Positions 53,692 to 62,638 of a stretch of 64,000 nt of DNA are shown here, piece after piece (the first letter of the stretch is position 1; each line of letters begins with the position of its first letter). Source of the stretch: Bacteroidaceae bacterium (lineage in GTDB: Bacteria; Bacteroidota; Bacteroidia; Bacteroidales; Bacteroidaceae); NCBI GenBank assembly GCA_902362375.1, contig CABIVS010000002.1, forward strand, positions 270,757 through 334,756, given 5' to 3'. The notes under the pieces are model-generated. The model was not told the origin of the DNA, ran no database searches, and saw only the letters and a list, made by a program, of their open reading frames with translations. A program made the translations under genes and the position numbers.

Positions 53692-54261
53692 ATGTTGAAC
53701 ATCGTAATTTTCGGTGCTCCGGGTTCAGGAAAAGGAACACAGAGCGAACGTATTGTAGAAAAGTATGGAATCAATCACATCTCAACAGGAGATGTATTGC
53801 GTGCTGAAATCAAGAATGGCACAGAACTGGGTAAAACTGCTAAAGGTTACATCGACCAAGGTCAATTGATTCCTGATGAATTAATGATTGATATTCTGGC
53901 AAGCGTATTCGACAGCTTCAAAGATAGCAAAGGTGTAATTTTCGACGGTTTCCCAAGAACAATTGCACAAGCTGAAGCATTAAAGAAAATGTTGGCAGAA
54001 AGAGGACAGGATGTTTCTGTAATGGTTGACCTGGATGTTCCGGAAGAAGAACTGATGGTACGTCTGATTAAACGTGGTAAGGATTCCGGTCGTGCTGATG
54101 ATAATGAAGAGACCATCAAAAAACGTCTGCACGTATATCATTCACAGACTGCCCCACTGATCGACTGGTACAAGAATGAAAAGAAATACCAACACATCAA
54201 CGGCTTAGGTACTATGGAAGGTATCTTTGCTGAAATCTGCGAAGCAGTAGATAAATTGTAA
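53692..54261 (+). CDS. adk: Adenylate kinase
   Basis: ATP:AMP phosphotransferase, 189 aa, the short form without the zinc-binding LID. The P-loop Gly-Ala-Pro-Gly-Ser-Gly-Lys-Gly-Thr is at residues 7-15, the AMP-binding Ile-Ser-Thr-Gly-Asp-Val-Leu-Arg near 30, Phe-Asp-Gly-Phe-Pro-Arg-Thr near 85 and the LID arginines in Lys-Arg-Gly-Lys-Asp-Ser-Gly-Arg-Ala-Asp-Asp. Between hpt and obgE, a common Bacteroidetes cluster. Confidence 0.97.
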   Translation: MLNIVIFGAPGSGKGTQSERIVEKYGINHISTGDVLRAEIKNGTELGKTAKGYIDQGQLIPDELMIDILASVFDSFKDSKGVIFDGFPRTIAQAEALKKMLAERGQDVSVMVDLDVPEEELMVRLIKRGKDSGRADDNEETIKKRLHVYHSQTAPLIDWYKNEKKYQHINGLGTMEGIFAEICEAVDKL

Positions 54262-54376
54262 TTTAGTAATCTTACTAATTATCAATACACTATTATAAAT
54301 GAATAAGTCAGTCAGTAGCCGGAGTATTCTACTTAACTACTCTAACTACTGACTACTTTAACTACTTAAAAAGAAT

Positions 54377-55543
54377 ATGGCTGAATCGAATTTTGTTGAT
54401 TACGTAAAGATATACTGTCGCTCGGGTAAGGGCGGAAGAGGCTCTACGCACATGAGGCGCGAGAAATATTGTCCTAACGGAGGTCCCGATGGGGGCGATG
54501 GTGGAAGAGGAGGTCATATCATCTTGCGCGGTAACCGTAATTACTGGACATTGCTGCACTTGAAGTATGACCGTCATGCAATGGCCGGTCATGGTGAATC
54601 GGGGAGCAAAGGACGTAGTTTCGGAAAAGACGGTGCGGATAAAGTAATAGAAGTGCCCTGCGGAACGGTCGTTTATAATGCCGAAACCGGGGAATATCTT
54701 TGTGACGTAACAGAAGACGGACAGGAAGTGATCTTGCTCAAAGGCGGTCGCGGTGGTCAGGGTAACTGGCATTTCAAGACGGCAACCCGTCAGGCTCCGC
54801 GTTTTGCGCAGCCGGGAGAACCGATGCAGGAAATGACCGTTATCATGGAGCTGAAACTGCTTGCCGATGTTGGTCTGGTAGGTTTCCCGAATGCGGGTAA
54901 GTCAACTTTGCTTTCTTCTATTTCGGCTGCCAAACCGAAAATTGCTGATTACCCGTTTACTACGCTCGAACCCAATCTGGGTATCGTTTCCTATCATGGT
55001 GGAAAGTCTTTCGTAATGGCGGACATACCGGGTATTATCGAGGGAGCCAGTCAGGGTAAAGGCTTGGGACTGCGTTTTCTGCGTCATATCGAGCGCAATT
55101 CATTGCTGCTGTTTATGGTTCCGGCAGACAGTGACGACATTCGTAAGGAATACGAAGTCTTGCTGAACGAACTGCGTACTTTCAATCCTGAAATGTTGGA
55201 CAAGCAACGTGTGTTGGCTGTCACCAAGAGCGATATGCTCGATCAGGAATTGATGGACGAAATAGAACCTACATTGCCGGAAGGCATTCCCCACGTATTC
55301 ATATCTTCTGTTTCCGGTTTGGGTATCTCGGTGTTGAAAGACATTCTTTGGGAAGAACTGAATAAGGAAAGTAATAAGATAGAGAACATCGTTCACCGTC
55401 CGAAGGACGTGACCCGTCTGCAACAGGAGCTCAAAGACATGGGCGAAGATGAAGACATCGTTTATGAATATGATGACAATGTTGATGATGACGACGATGA
55501 TATCGACTATGAATATGAGGAAGAAGATTGGGAAGAAAAATGA
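54377..55543 (+). CDS. obgE: GTPase Obg (ribosome assembly)
   Basis: Essential GTPase of 50S assembly, 388 aa. The N-terminal glycine-rich OBG domain (1-158) has Arg-Ser-Gly-Lys-Gly-Gly-Arg-Gly-Ser and Gly-Gly-Arg-Gly-Gly. The G domain has G1 Gly-Phe-Pro-Asn-Ala-Gly-Lys-Ser-Thr, G2 Thr in Pro-Phe-Thr-Thr-Leu, G3 Asp-Ile-Pro-Gly and G4 Thr-Lys-Ser-Asp. The C-terminus is unusually acidic, with six consecutive Asp in the last 40 residues. The stop TGA overlaps the ATG of pgeF by 4 bases. The 115-base spacer after adk has repeated CTAACTACT-type words. Confidence 0.96.
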   Translation: MAESNFVDYVKIYCRSGKGGRGSTHMRREKYCPNGGPDGGDGGRGGHIILRGNRNYWTLLHLKYDRHAMAGHGESGSKGRSFGKDGADKVIEVPCGTVVYNAETGEYLCDVTEDGQEVILLKGGRGGQGNWHFKTATRQAPRFAQPGEPMQEMTVIMELKLLADVGLVGFPNAGKSTLLSSISAAKPKIADYPFTTLEPNLGIVSYHGGKSFVMADIPGIIEGASQGKGLGLRFLRHIERNSLLLFMVPADSDDIRKEYEVLLNELRTFNPEMLDKQRVLAVTKSDMLDQELMDEIEPTLPEGIPHVFISSVSGLGISVLKDILWEELNKESNKIENIVHRPKDVTRLQQELKDMGEDEDIVYEYDDNVDDDDDDIDYEYEEEDWEEK

Positions 55544-56352
55544 TTTCACTTACAAAAAATAAAGAGTTGAAGGGATATAAGTCACTCATGTCATATCCCG
55601 AAGTAGCTCATTTCGTAACTACACGTCACGGAGGTGTTAGTACCGGGACTTATGCCTCTTTCAACTGCTCGCCTTATACGAATGACACGTGTATGAATCT
55701 TGTCCGTAACCGGCATCGGTTGCTTCAATTGATGAAGTGGGAAATACAAGAATTATTCTTTGCAGAGCAGCGACACGGTGCCGTGAGCATAGTGATTGAT
55801 AAATGGTACTTTGATGCTCCGGAAGGAATGAGGCAGGATGTTTTGAGAGGTGCCGATGCTTTAATTACCAATATACCGGGGTATTGCGTTTGCGTCACGA
55901 CTGCGGATTGCGTACCCATATTGTTGTATGACAAGAAGTTGCAAGTGGTAGCTGCCATTCATGCCGGATGGAAAGGAACGGTGGAGCATATTGTCAGCAA
56001 TGTACTCGAACACATGAATGAGATGTTCGGAACGCAAGGCGAAGATGTGGTAGCTTGCATCGGACCGAGTATTTCGCTCGAATCATTCGAAGTAGGCGAT
56101 GAGGTCTACGAAGCTTTTAAAGAAAGTGGTTTCGATATGTCCCTTATTTCTGTTAAAAAGAGGAAAACCGGAAAGTATCATATCGACCTGTGGGAAGCAA
56201 ACCGGATTGAATTACTGAATGCCGGAGTGCCTGCAGAACAGATAGAAGTAGCTGGCATCTGTACCTATATTCATCATGATGAATTCTTCTCTGCACGTAG
56301 ACTGGGTATAGACTCCGGCCGTATCTTGTCGGGAATAATGATTAGAAAGTAA
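55540..56352 (+). CDS. pgeF: Peptidoglycan editing factor PgeF (multicopper-oxidase-like, YfiH/DUF152)
   Basis: Cytoplasmic enzyme, 270 aa, of the YfiH/DUF152 family, which removes wrong amino acids from peptidoglycan precursors in E. coli and has been called laccase or purine nucleoside phosphorylase. Zinc/copper-site blocks: [21 protein letters not shown], and Gly-Pro-Ser-Ile. ATG 55540 overlaps the obgE stop as ATGA, so the genes are translationally coupled. A TTG at 55528 would also be in frame but is not needed. Confidence 0.92.
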   Translation: MISLTKNKELKGYKSLMSYPEVAHFVTTRHGGVSTGTYASFNCSPYTNDTCMNLVRNRHRLLQLMKWEIQELFFAEQRHGAVSIVIDKWYFDAPEGMRQDVLRGADALITNIPGYCVCVTTADCVPILLYDKKLQVVAAIHAGWKGTVEHIVSNVLEHMNEMFGTQGEDVVACIGPSISLESFEVGDEVYEAFKESGFDMSLISVKKRKTGKYHIDLWEANRIELLNAGVPAEQIEVAGICTYIHHDEFFSARRLGIDSGRILSGIMIRK

Positions 56353-56402
56353 TAATCAGTACCTATAACCGTATAGCACTGATGATTAGTTTATGATAAG
56401 TT

Positions 56403-57068
56403 ATGTTTGAAATAAAAGTATCTAAAGAAATAAAAGACGCATGCCCGGTTTTCGCCGGAGCCGCCGTGTATGCTGCAGTGAAGAATACTGCTTACAGCGA
56501 AGGTCTTTGGCGCGAAATCAATGCTTTCACCGAACAACTGACTTCCACAACACAGATGGAAGACATCAAACATCAACCTGTTATCTTTGCTACCCGTGAG
56601 GCTTATAAACGTTGTGGCAAAGACCCCGGACGTTATCGTCCGTCAGCCGAAGCTTTGCGCCGCCGCCTGATGCGCGGAATCCCATTATATCAGATTGATA
56701 CATTGGTAGACCTGATTAACCTCGTGTCTCTTCGTACGGGACATTCTATCGGTGGCTTCGATGCGGATAAAATACAAGGTACACACCTTGAACTCGGTAT
56801 CGGTAAAGCTGGAGAACCGTTTGAAGGCATCGGGCGCGGTGTGTTGAATATTGAAGGATTACCCGTATATCGCGATTCATTCGGAGGAATCGGAACCCCG
56901 ACAAGCGATCACGAACGTACGAAAATGGATCTCGGAACTACTCATATTTTAGCGATAGTCAACGGTTATAACGGGAAAGAAGGCTTGAAAGAAGCTGCTG
57001 AAATGATTCAGACTTTATTAAGAAACTATGCAGAATCGGATGGAGGCGAAATCATGTTCTTTGAATAA
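56403..57068 (+). CDS. B3/B4 tRNA-editing-domain protein
   Basis: Stand-alone protein of 221 aa with the B3/B4 fold of the PheRS beta subunit, which clears mischarged tRNA. Motifs: Pro-Ser-Ala-Glu-Ala-Leu-Arg-Arg-Arg near residue 80, Leu-Val-Asp-Leu-Ile-Asn-Leu-Val-Ser near 103, Ser-Ile-Gly-Gly-Phe-Asp and a C-terminal Arg-Asp-Ser-Phe-Gly-Gly-Ile-Gly-Thr-Pro-Thr-Ser. Free-standing members are thought to act in trans on tRNA or on small metabolites; the substrate here is unknown. The start of the M23 gene follows 37 bases later. Confidence 0.87.
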   Translation: MFEIKVSKEIKDACPVFAGAAVYAAVKNTAYSEGLWREINAFTEQLTSTTQMEDIKHQPVIFATREAYKRCGKDPGRYRPSAEALRRRLMRGIPLYQIDTLVDLINLVSLRTGHSIGGFDADKIQGTHLELGIGKAGEPFEGIGRGVLNIEGLPVYRDSFGGIGTPTSDHERTKMDLGTTHILAIVNGYNGKEGLKEAAEMIQTLLRNYAESDGGEIMFFE

Positions 57069-57105
57069 TGAGGCTCCTTTCTCCGGCTTGAAAAAGAAAA
57101 AACAC

Positions 57106-57744
57106 ATGAAAAACATACTTATCTTACTGACTGTTTTATTATTGCCACTGGCTGTCAACGGACAGAATAAACCTTCATTCTCTGCCCGGGAAGTGAGCGA
57201 TGTCCGGGTAGCTACTCCCGGACTATTTGCTAAAGGAAATCACATCTATCTGCATTTGGACTCCTTGAAAGACCATGAATATGCTTTTCCATTACCCGGA
57301 GGAAAAGTAATCTCCGCCTATGGAACTCGTGGAGGACATTCGGGAACAGACATTAAAACTTGTGCAAAAGATACGATTCGTGCTGCTTTTGATGGAGTGG
57401 TACGTATGTCGAAACCATATTATGCCTACGGGAATCTAGTCGTTATCCGTCACGCTAACGGATTGGAAACTCTTTATAGCCACAATTTCAAGAATCTGGT
57501 TAAAAGCGGTGATATCGTAAAAGCCGGACAGCCTATCGCACTAACCGGGCGTACTGGCCGTGCCACTACCGAACATGTGCATTTCGAAACCCGTATCAAC
57601 GGAGAGCACTTCAATCCGAATCTGATTTTCAACCTGAAAGAGAGAACATTGCGGAAAGAATGTATCAAGTGTACCAAGAATGGGGGTAAAATCGTTGTGA
57701 AGACTCACACTCCTGATAGTCGGGTTGCGCAGAATAAGAAGTAA
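57106..57744 (+). CDS. Secreted M23 (LytM-type) metallopeptidase
   Basis: Peptidoglycan endopeptidase, 212 aa. The frame is open upstream, but a signal peptide (Met-Lys-Asn-Ile-Leu-Ile-Leu-Leu through Val-Asn-Gly-Gln) follows ATG 57106. The M23 domain has His-Ser-Gly-Thr-Asp (metal His and Asp) near residue 80, and Glu-His-Val-His-Phe-Glu (catalytic His and metal His) near 162, so all active-site residues are kept. The last 25 residues are basic (Lys-Thr-His-Thr-Pro-Asp-Ser-Arg). It converges with the lactonase gene, whose stop is only 5 bases away. Confidence 0.92.
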   Translation: MKNILILLTVLLLPLAVNGQNKPSFSAREVSDVRVATPGLFAKGNHIYLHLDSLKDHEYAFPLPGGKVISAYGTRGGHSGTDIKTCAKDTIRAAFDGVVRMSKPYYAYGNLVVIRHANGLETLYSHNFKNLVKSGDIVKAGQPIALTGRTGRATTEHVHFETRINGEHFNPNLIFNLKERTLRKECIKCTKNGGKIVVKTHTPDSRVAQNKK

Positions 57745-57748
57745 ACTA

Positions 57749-58930
57749 TTATGGTACAAACCGTATGCAAACCGGTTTGTCTATTTTAATATCCCGGTGC
57801 ACGTCCGTTAGCAATCCCGTGTCTGCATCTCTTTCATAAATTTGTATCACATTGCTATCCCTGCAAGCGACTAACAGGTATTTACCGTTAGGCGTGATGA
57901 TGAAATTACGCGGATGAATCCCTGTAAGTTGATAGCTTGTTTTCGTCAACATTCCGTTATCCGGATGAATCCGGAAGATAGCGATGCCATCTGCTTTCAA
58001 GCGATTACTGGCATATAAGAATTTTCCATCCGGGCTGATATGAATGTCTGCACTTCCTTTGGCTCCCACAGTATCAGCAGCTATCGTTTGAATCTCTTTC
58101 AGGTTTCCGTCTTTATATTCAAAAGCAATGACTGTGCCCGATAACTCATTTATCAGATAAGCATAGTTACCGTTCGGGGCAAATGTCAGATGGCGGGGGC
58201 CTGAACCGGCTTTTACTTTGTAGGCCGCTGGTTGTCCTTCTTTAAGGAAACTCTCTTGGTTGGCAATATCTGCATCCGGGTTGATGACATATTTATGTAT
58301 TTGGTCTGTTCCTAAATTATCTGCAAACAGGTATTTTCCATCGGGAGTAATCCGTATACAGTGCAAATGAGATTTTTCCTGCCGTTCCTTGTCTACTCCC
58401 GAACCTTCAAACTTCAGGATATCGGAAGCAGGAAGGAGAGAACCATCCTTAGCAATAGGAAAAACAGAAATACTGCCTCCACTGTAATTGGCAGTCACCA
58501 CATTCTTACCATTAGTGATAATATAGCAAGGGTCTTCGCCTCCGGTTTTCTGTGAATTTAATAGTTGGAAAGTGCCTTTCTCTTTATCGAAAGCCAATGC
58601 ATTGGCAGCAGCCCGCTCATCATTAAATTCACTGACTGCATAAACGAATTTTCCGTCAGTGGATGGAACAAGATAAGAAGGATTCTCTATTTCTACTTCA
58701 CTCAACGGGACAGCAATTCCGTCTTTTTCATTAAAGCGGAAGCTATAGATACCCTTACTGGTTCCTGAAGTGTAAGTACCTACTAACATCGTTAATTCAT
58801 TTTCCGTAGTACCGGTTGTTTCCATATGAGTCTTTTTTTTAGATGTGCAGCTACTGATACTGATTCCTAATATACAAACAGCAGCGAATGAGTTGAATAT
58901 AAATGTTTTAGATAAAAATGTCTTCTTCAT
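57749..58930 (-). CDS. Lactonase-family beta-propeller lipoprotein
   Basis: Seven-bladed propeller resembling 6-phosphogluconolactonase, 393 aa from ATG 58930. A longer frame exists from 59050, but the lipoprotein signal (Met-Lys-Lys-Thr-Phe-Leu-Ser and Ile-Ser-Ile-Ser-Ser-Cys) follows 58930. Blade repeats of Pro-Asp-Gly-Lys-Phe-Leu-Tyr-Ala-type recur about every 50 residues (for example Ile-Ser-Pro-Asp-Gly-Lys-Phe-Leu-Tyr-Ala). Being a lipoprotein outside the cytoplasm, it is unlikely to act on 6-phosphogluconolactone itself; I cannot name the substrate. A -7-like TATCTTTA (59001-58994) is upstream. Confidence 0.86.
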   Translation of the reverse strand: MKKTFLSKTFIFNSFAAVCILGISISSCTSKKKTHMETTGTTENELTMLVGTYTSGTSKGIYSFRFNEKDGIAVPLSEVEIENPSYLVPSTDGKFVYAVSEFNDERAAANALAFDKEKGTFQLLNSQKTGGEDPCYIITNGKNVVTANYSGGSISVFPIAKDGSLLPASDILKFEGSGVDKERQEKSHLHCIRITPDGKYLFADNLGTDQIHKYVINPDADIANQESFLKEGQPAAYKVKAGSGPRHLTFAPNGNYAYLINELSGTVIAFEYKDGNLKEIQTIAADTVGAKGSADIHISPDGKFLYASNRLKADGIAIFRIHPDNGMLTKTSYQLTGIHPRNFIITPNGKYLLVACRDSNVIQIYERDADTGLLTDVHRDIKIDKPVCIRFVP

Positions 58931-59054
58931 AAATAGCATGTTATTGGTTGGTTCTTCATGATGCCTTTTCATTTTAAGTATAAAATAGCTCCGTAAAGAT
59001 AATGCTTTGATATAATATTTGCTAACGTCTTCTCGTAATTTAGAAAACATTTCC

Positions 59055-59062
59055 TATCTTTG
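59055..59062 (+). promoter_or_regulatory. -7 box for ssrA
   Basis: TATCTTTG followed by CACCC, about 50 bases before the mature tmRNA 5' end. The gap may be removed by RNase P. Confidence 0.6.
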
Positions 59063-59113
59063 CACCCTTGGAAAGCGTTCTAAATAATCGCTATTCTGTA
59101 CGAATAAGAATTT

Positions 59114-59510
59114 GGGGTTGACTGGATTTGACAGCGGGCAGAAATGGTAGGTAAGCATGCAGTGGGTCGGTAATTTCCACTTAAATATCAGTTATCAAAA
59201 TTTTATCTGGCGAAACTAATTACGCTCTTGCTGCTTAATCGAATCACAGTAGATTAGCTTAATCCAGGCACTAGGTGCCAGGACGAGACATCACTCGGAA
59301 GCTGTTGCTCCGAAGCATTCCGGTTCAGTGGTGCAGTTACATCGGGGATAGTTGGAAGTGGCCTCGCACTTTTGATGAAACTTTAGAGGATAAGGCAGGA
59401 ATTGATGGCTTTGGTTCTGTTCCTGCACGAAAATTTAGGCAAAGATAAGCATGTAGAAAGCTTATGATTTCCTCGTTTGGACGAGGGTTCGATTCCCTCC
59501 AGCTCCACTT
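59114..59510 (+). ncRNA. ssrA: Transfer-messenger RNA
   Basis: Rescues stalled ribosomes by trans-translation with SmpB. The 5' GGGGTTG (59114-59120) pairs with CAGCTCC (59501-59507) to form the acceptor stem; the T-arm GGTTCGATTCC is present near 59488. The tag reading frame runs GGC-GAA-ACT-AAT-TAC-GCT-CTT-GCT-GCT-TAA (59209-59238), encoding GETNYALAA after the resume point, with the YALAA proteolysis signal. CCA is not encoded. The hairpin terminator at 59537-59580 follows. Confidence 0.97.
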
Positions 59511-59536
59511 TATACTAATCATTAGTATCTATAAAG

Positions 59537-59580
59537 AGAACACTCAACGTTGCAATAGTAACATTGAGTGTTCTTTTTTT
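59537..59580 (+). terminator. Terminator of ssrA
   Basis: 15-bp stem (59537-59551 with 59560-59574, one C-A mismatch), then seven T residues. It ends on the stop codon of the DUF4419 gene on the other strand. Confidence 0.88.
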
Positions 59581-61006
59581 ATGGGGCTATCAATGAATTT
59601 ATTCCACCTCGCGAGCCATTTATTTTTATATCCGTATCGGGTAATAGCTTTTTAATGCGCTCTATTCCCTCTTTGGTTATCTTTCCATATAGGGTCAACG
59701 ATTCAATTTTTATCTTTGATATTTCATCCGGTATATCGATCTTATCGATAAACTGGATATCCAACCTTTTTATCTCCTTCAGTTCTAACAAGACAGTAGG
59801 AAACTCCTTTACCCTAATGTTAATCCCACTGCCCCAGCCGTTATTTTGTGCATCAGCACTCAACTTGTTTTTTAATCCGTCATTGTCAACGTCTTTCTTT
59901 CTGACCATCCAACCTATTTGTGGTCGCAGAGCAAAATTCTTACTATTTTGCTCCAGTCCGATGAAACCTGCCCAAAATTCCAATGGGGTCTCTTTGACGG
60001 CATCGGGATATACTTCCTGATACTTTACATCTACCTTCACTATTTCATCAGGGAGACAATTTCTGCCTTCAAGCTGTTTCAGATTATTTCTTCTTCCTTT
60101 CTTGTCATACGGGAAAAATTTAACAATCCATCCATCAATAATATTCGGAGCGCCGTATTGCTTCTGTGAATGATATTTGAACATATTGCGCCAGAAGCTT
60201 TTGTCCACCTGGCCTTTGGAAGCTTTGACAAATTCTTCCAGAAGAGGTTCCAGTTCGGAAATCCACCATTCAAGTTTATATTCTTTCAGGCTTCTGGCTT
60301 TCTGTAGAACTTTTTCCCAGTCCTCCGGAGTTCCTTCGAGGGTTATTTCAGGTATTCCACAGACAATGCGTATGATTATAAACTCAAAGTATGGCTTCAC
60401 AGCTTCCATGATTGTTATTTCAGAAGCAACTTTCTCTAAGGAGGTGGTTGTTGAAAAATTACAGGTAAGCAACTCAGTCAGATGGTTACCGACGTGTTCT
60501 GATATTTGTTTTGTGAATTTGGGAAAGATCTCTTCCCATGAAAAAGTAGGGTCTTCCAGTTTCTTGTCCGCTCTTACAATTAAGGACAGTTTGCCGGAGA
60601 AGTCAACGAGATCATTTCTCATCGATTCCTGATTGGCATTTATATGCCGGGCAAATCCCTGGCTGATTAGTAGCCAAATCATGTCTGGGGACAGAACAAA
60701 TGGCCTGTGATCTGCATAAGCCTGATACATACCGTTGAAAAAAGAATTAGGACCAAAAGATACCAGACTGTCAGGAGATTGGCTCTTTGCAATGATATGA
60801 TAAGGAATTTCGATATGCTTCTTTTTTATTTCATAAGGCTCTATGTTCATGTACGATAATATAAGACTTTTATAAATGTCGTCTTGGGAATTCAAATGGA
60901 GTAATTCTTCAGGCTTTGAAAGCTTTTCAACTTTAAAGGTGATTCCATTTTGAGCGAATATGGGAACACTGCAAGATATTAATAAGCCAAAAAGTATGTT
61001 TTTCAT
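59579..61006 (-). CDS. DUF4419 secreted protein with C-terminal LRR-like segment
   Basis: Exported protein, 475 aa, signal peptide ending Pro-Ile-Phe-Ala-Gln. The DUF4419 domain covers about residues 60-360: Phe-Val-Leu-Ser-Pro-Asp-Met-Ile-Trp-Leu-Leu-Ile-Ser-Gln-Gly (hallmark), Phe-Glu-Phe-Ile-Ile-Ile-Arg-Ile-Val-Cys-Gly-Ile-Pro and Phe-Trp-Ala-Gly-Phe-Ile-Gly. The last 70 residues contain Leu-rich repeats (Leu-Lys-Glu-Ile-Lys-Arg-Leu, Ile-Glu-Ser-Leu-Thr-Leu-Tyr). The family is found in fungi and some bacteria; no function is known to me. AT-rich, with a -7 box at 61073-61080 on the minus strand. Confidence 0.85.
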   Translation of the reverse strand: MKNILFGLLISCSVPIFAQNGITFKVEKLSKPEELLHLNSQDDIYKSLILSYMNIEPYEIKKKHIEIPYHIIAKSQSPDSLVSFGPNSFFNGMYQAYADHRPFVLSPDMIWLLISQGFARHINANQESMRNDLVDFSGKLSLIVRADKKLEDPTFSWEEIFPKFTKQISEHVGNHLTELLTCNFSTTTSLEKVASEITIMEAVKPYFEFIIIRIVCGIPEITLEGTPEDWEKVLQKARSLKEYKLEWWISELEPLLEEFVKASKGQVDKSFWRNMFKYHSQKQYGAPNIIDGWIVKFFPYDKKGRRNNLKQLEGRNCLPDEIVKVDVKYQEVYPDAVKETPLEFWAGFIGLEQNSKNFALRPQIGWMVRKKDVDNDGLKNKLSADAQNNGWGSGINIRVKEFPTVLLELKEIKRLDIQFIDKIDIPDEISKIKIESLTLYGKITKEGIERIKKLLPDTDIKINGSRGGINSLIAP

Positions 61007-61072
61007 AATCTTAAATGATTCTATGGTGGCATAAACTTATCAGATATGTCTATGCTTTTCATAGACGATATG

Positions 61073-61080
61073 CAAATATA
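61073..61080 (-). promoter_or_regulatory. -7 box for the DUF4419 gene
   Basis: Minus-strand TATATTTG, 67 bases before the ATG at 61006. Confidence 0.5.
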
Positions 61081-61195
61081 ACATTATAAGAAGTAGATTA
61101 AACAGGATATTAAATGTTTTTTGATTTATATCTATAAAAAACATAAGCGTATTATTTCTTGAGCCGATAAGCGGGAATTATTCGGGAATTTGTAG

Positions 61196-61203
61196 TAAGT
61201 TTG
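61196..61203 (+). promoter_or_regulatory. -7 box for dinB
   Basis: TAAGTTTG 18 bases before the dinB ATG, implying a leader of about 15 bases. I do not see a LexA-box-like palindrome. Confidence 0.45.
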
Positions 61204-61221
61204 CTCTGCTAATCCTAAAGA

Positions 61222-62313
61222 ATGACGCAGAGAAAGATTATACATATCGACATGGATGCCTTCTATGCCTCTGTAGAACAGCGTGATAATCCTGAACTTC
61301 GTGGCAAACCTTTGGCAGTAGGTCATGCTGAAGAGAGGGGAGTTGTGGCTGCTGCCAGCTATGAAGCCCGGCGTTATGGTGTCCGTTCGGCCATGTCCTC
61401 CCAAAAGGCGAAACGCCTTTGTCCCCAACTCATCTTTGTACCCGGCAGGATGGATGTTTATAAATCCGTTTCCCGTCAGATACATGAGATTTTCCACGAA
61501 TATACAGACCTCATCGAACCTCTGTCTTTGGATGAGGCTTTTCTGGATGTTACTGAAAACAAGAAAGATATTTCCCTGGCTGTGGATATAGCCAAGGAAA
61601 TAAAGCGGAAGATTCGCGAGCAACTCAACCTTGTTGCCTCTGCCGGAGTATCTTATAATAAATTTTTAGCTAAAATAGCTTCGGACTATCGCAAACCGGA
61701 CGGCTTATGTACTATTCACCCGGAACAAGCTCTTGATTTTATCGCCTGTCTTCCTATTGAATCTTTCTGGGGAGTGGGACCTGTGACTGCCAGGAAGATG
61801 CATTTGCTGGGTATCCACAACGGACTTCAACTACGGAAATGTTCTCTTGAAATGCTGACTGGTCATTTTGGAAAAGCAGGTACGCTGTATTATGAATGTT
61901 CGCGAGGCATTGACGAACGCCCTGTCGAAGCAATTCGTATTCGTAAATCTATCGGCTGTGAACGTACATTGGAACGGGACATTTCGGCCCGTTCATCGGT
62001 CATAATCGAATTATATCACGTTGCAGTAGAACTGATTGAACGTCTCCAGCGAAAAGACTTCAAAGGAAACACGCTTACCTTGAAAATTAAGTTTCATGAT
62101 TTTAGCCAGATCACCCGAAGCCTTACTCAATCGCAGGAACTGACTACCTTAGACCGGGTACTCCCGCTTGCCAAGGAACTGCTTAAAAGTGTGGAATATG
62201 AACAACATCCAATCCGTCTCATCGGGCTTTCTGTCTCCAATCCGAAAGAAGAAGCCGATGAGCAACACGGTGTTTGGGAACAGTTGAGTTTTGAATTTAG
62301 CGATTGGGATTAA
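61222..62313 (+). CDS. dinB: DNA polymerase IV (Y family)
   Basis: Translesion polymerase, 363 aa. The N-terminal catalytic motif His-Ile-Asp-Met-Asp-Ala-Phe-Tyr-Ala-Ser-Val-Glu holds the first metal Asp; Ser-Leu-Asp-Glu-Ala-Phe-Leu-Asp-Val-Thr holds the second pair. Helix-hairpin-helix region Phe-Trp-Gly-Val-Gly-Pro-Val-Thr-Ala, and the little-finger domain from about residue 240. It has no clear beta-clamp motif at the C-terminus beyond Gln-Leu-Ser-Phe-Glu, which itself fits the Q-L-x-F clamp-binding pattern. Confidence 0.96.
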   Translation: MTQRKIIHIDMDAFYASVEQRDNPELRGKPLAVGHAEERGVVAAASYEARRYGVRSAMSSQKAKRLCPQLIFVPGRMDVYKSVSRQIHEIFHEYTDLIEPLSLDEAFLDVTENKKDISLAVDIAKEIKRKIREQLNLVASAGVSYNKFLAKIASDYRKPDGLCTIHPEQALDFIACLPIESFWGVGPVTARKMHLLGIHNGLQLRKCSLEMLTGHFGKAGTLYYECSRGIDERPVEAIRIRKSIGCERTLERDISARSSVIIELYHVAVELIERLQRKDFKGNTLTLKIKFHDFSQITRSLTQSQELTTLDRVLPLAKELLKSVEYEQHPIRLIGLSVSNPKEEADEQHGVWEQLSFEFSDWD

Positions 62314-62349
62314 GGTATGAAAAACGGGAAGAGAACAGGATGTCAAAAT

Positions 62350-62481
62350 AGAGCCTTTATTTGGACTAAACAGCGGCTCTGTTTAAGGAAGACAGAGCCG
62401 CTGTTTAGCTAAAATTGCACCTCTGTTTTCTTGGAACGGAATCTCTGTATTTTGAGAAGAAATCTCTGTTTAAATATGAGT
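62350..62481. repeat. 132-bp dispersed element, copy 2 (six 22-bp units)
   Basis: Six units of 22 bp with core CTCTGTTT. Units one to three form a perfect 17-bp hairpin (62366-62382 with 62392-62408). Same unit length, number and core as 27227-27358. Confidence 0.8.
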
Positions 62482-62605
62482 GAAATCGATTATTCTATAA
62501 CCTAAAAGCTTAAAATGAAGCAATTATGAGTACAAATTTTGAAGTATGTACTTTTTTGTCATTAGGTTCGTATGATTTGCTCACCTCATTTTTTATCAGA
62601 TACAC

Positions 62606-62613
62606 TATCTTTG
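62606..62613 (+). promoter_or_regulatory. -7 box for the heparinase-like gene
   Basis: TATCTTTG, 26 bases before the ATG at 62639. TTTG at 62576 is a little too far upstream (26 bases). Confidence 0.55.
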
Positions 62614-62638
62614 CAATACTTAAATGAATGAAAATACC

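Larger units (their letters stand above)
62314..62638. other. Gene-free spacer between dinB and the heparinase-like gene
   Basis: About 325 bases. The 132-bp repeat element (62350-62481) fills the first part; the promoter-like box at 62606-62613 is near its end. No coding region supported. Confidence 0.6.

Noticed and set aside
58931..59050. N-terminal extension of the lactonase lipoprotein
   Set aside because: The lipoprotein signal peptide begins at ATG 58930; the extension would hide it.
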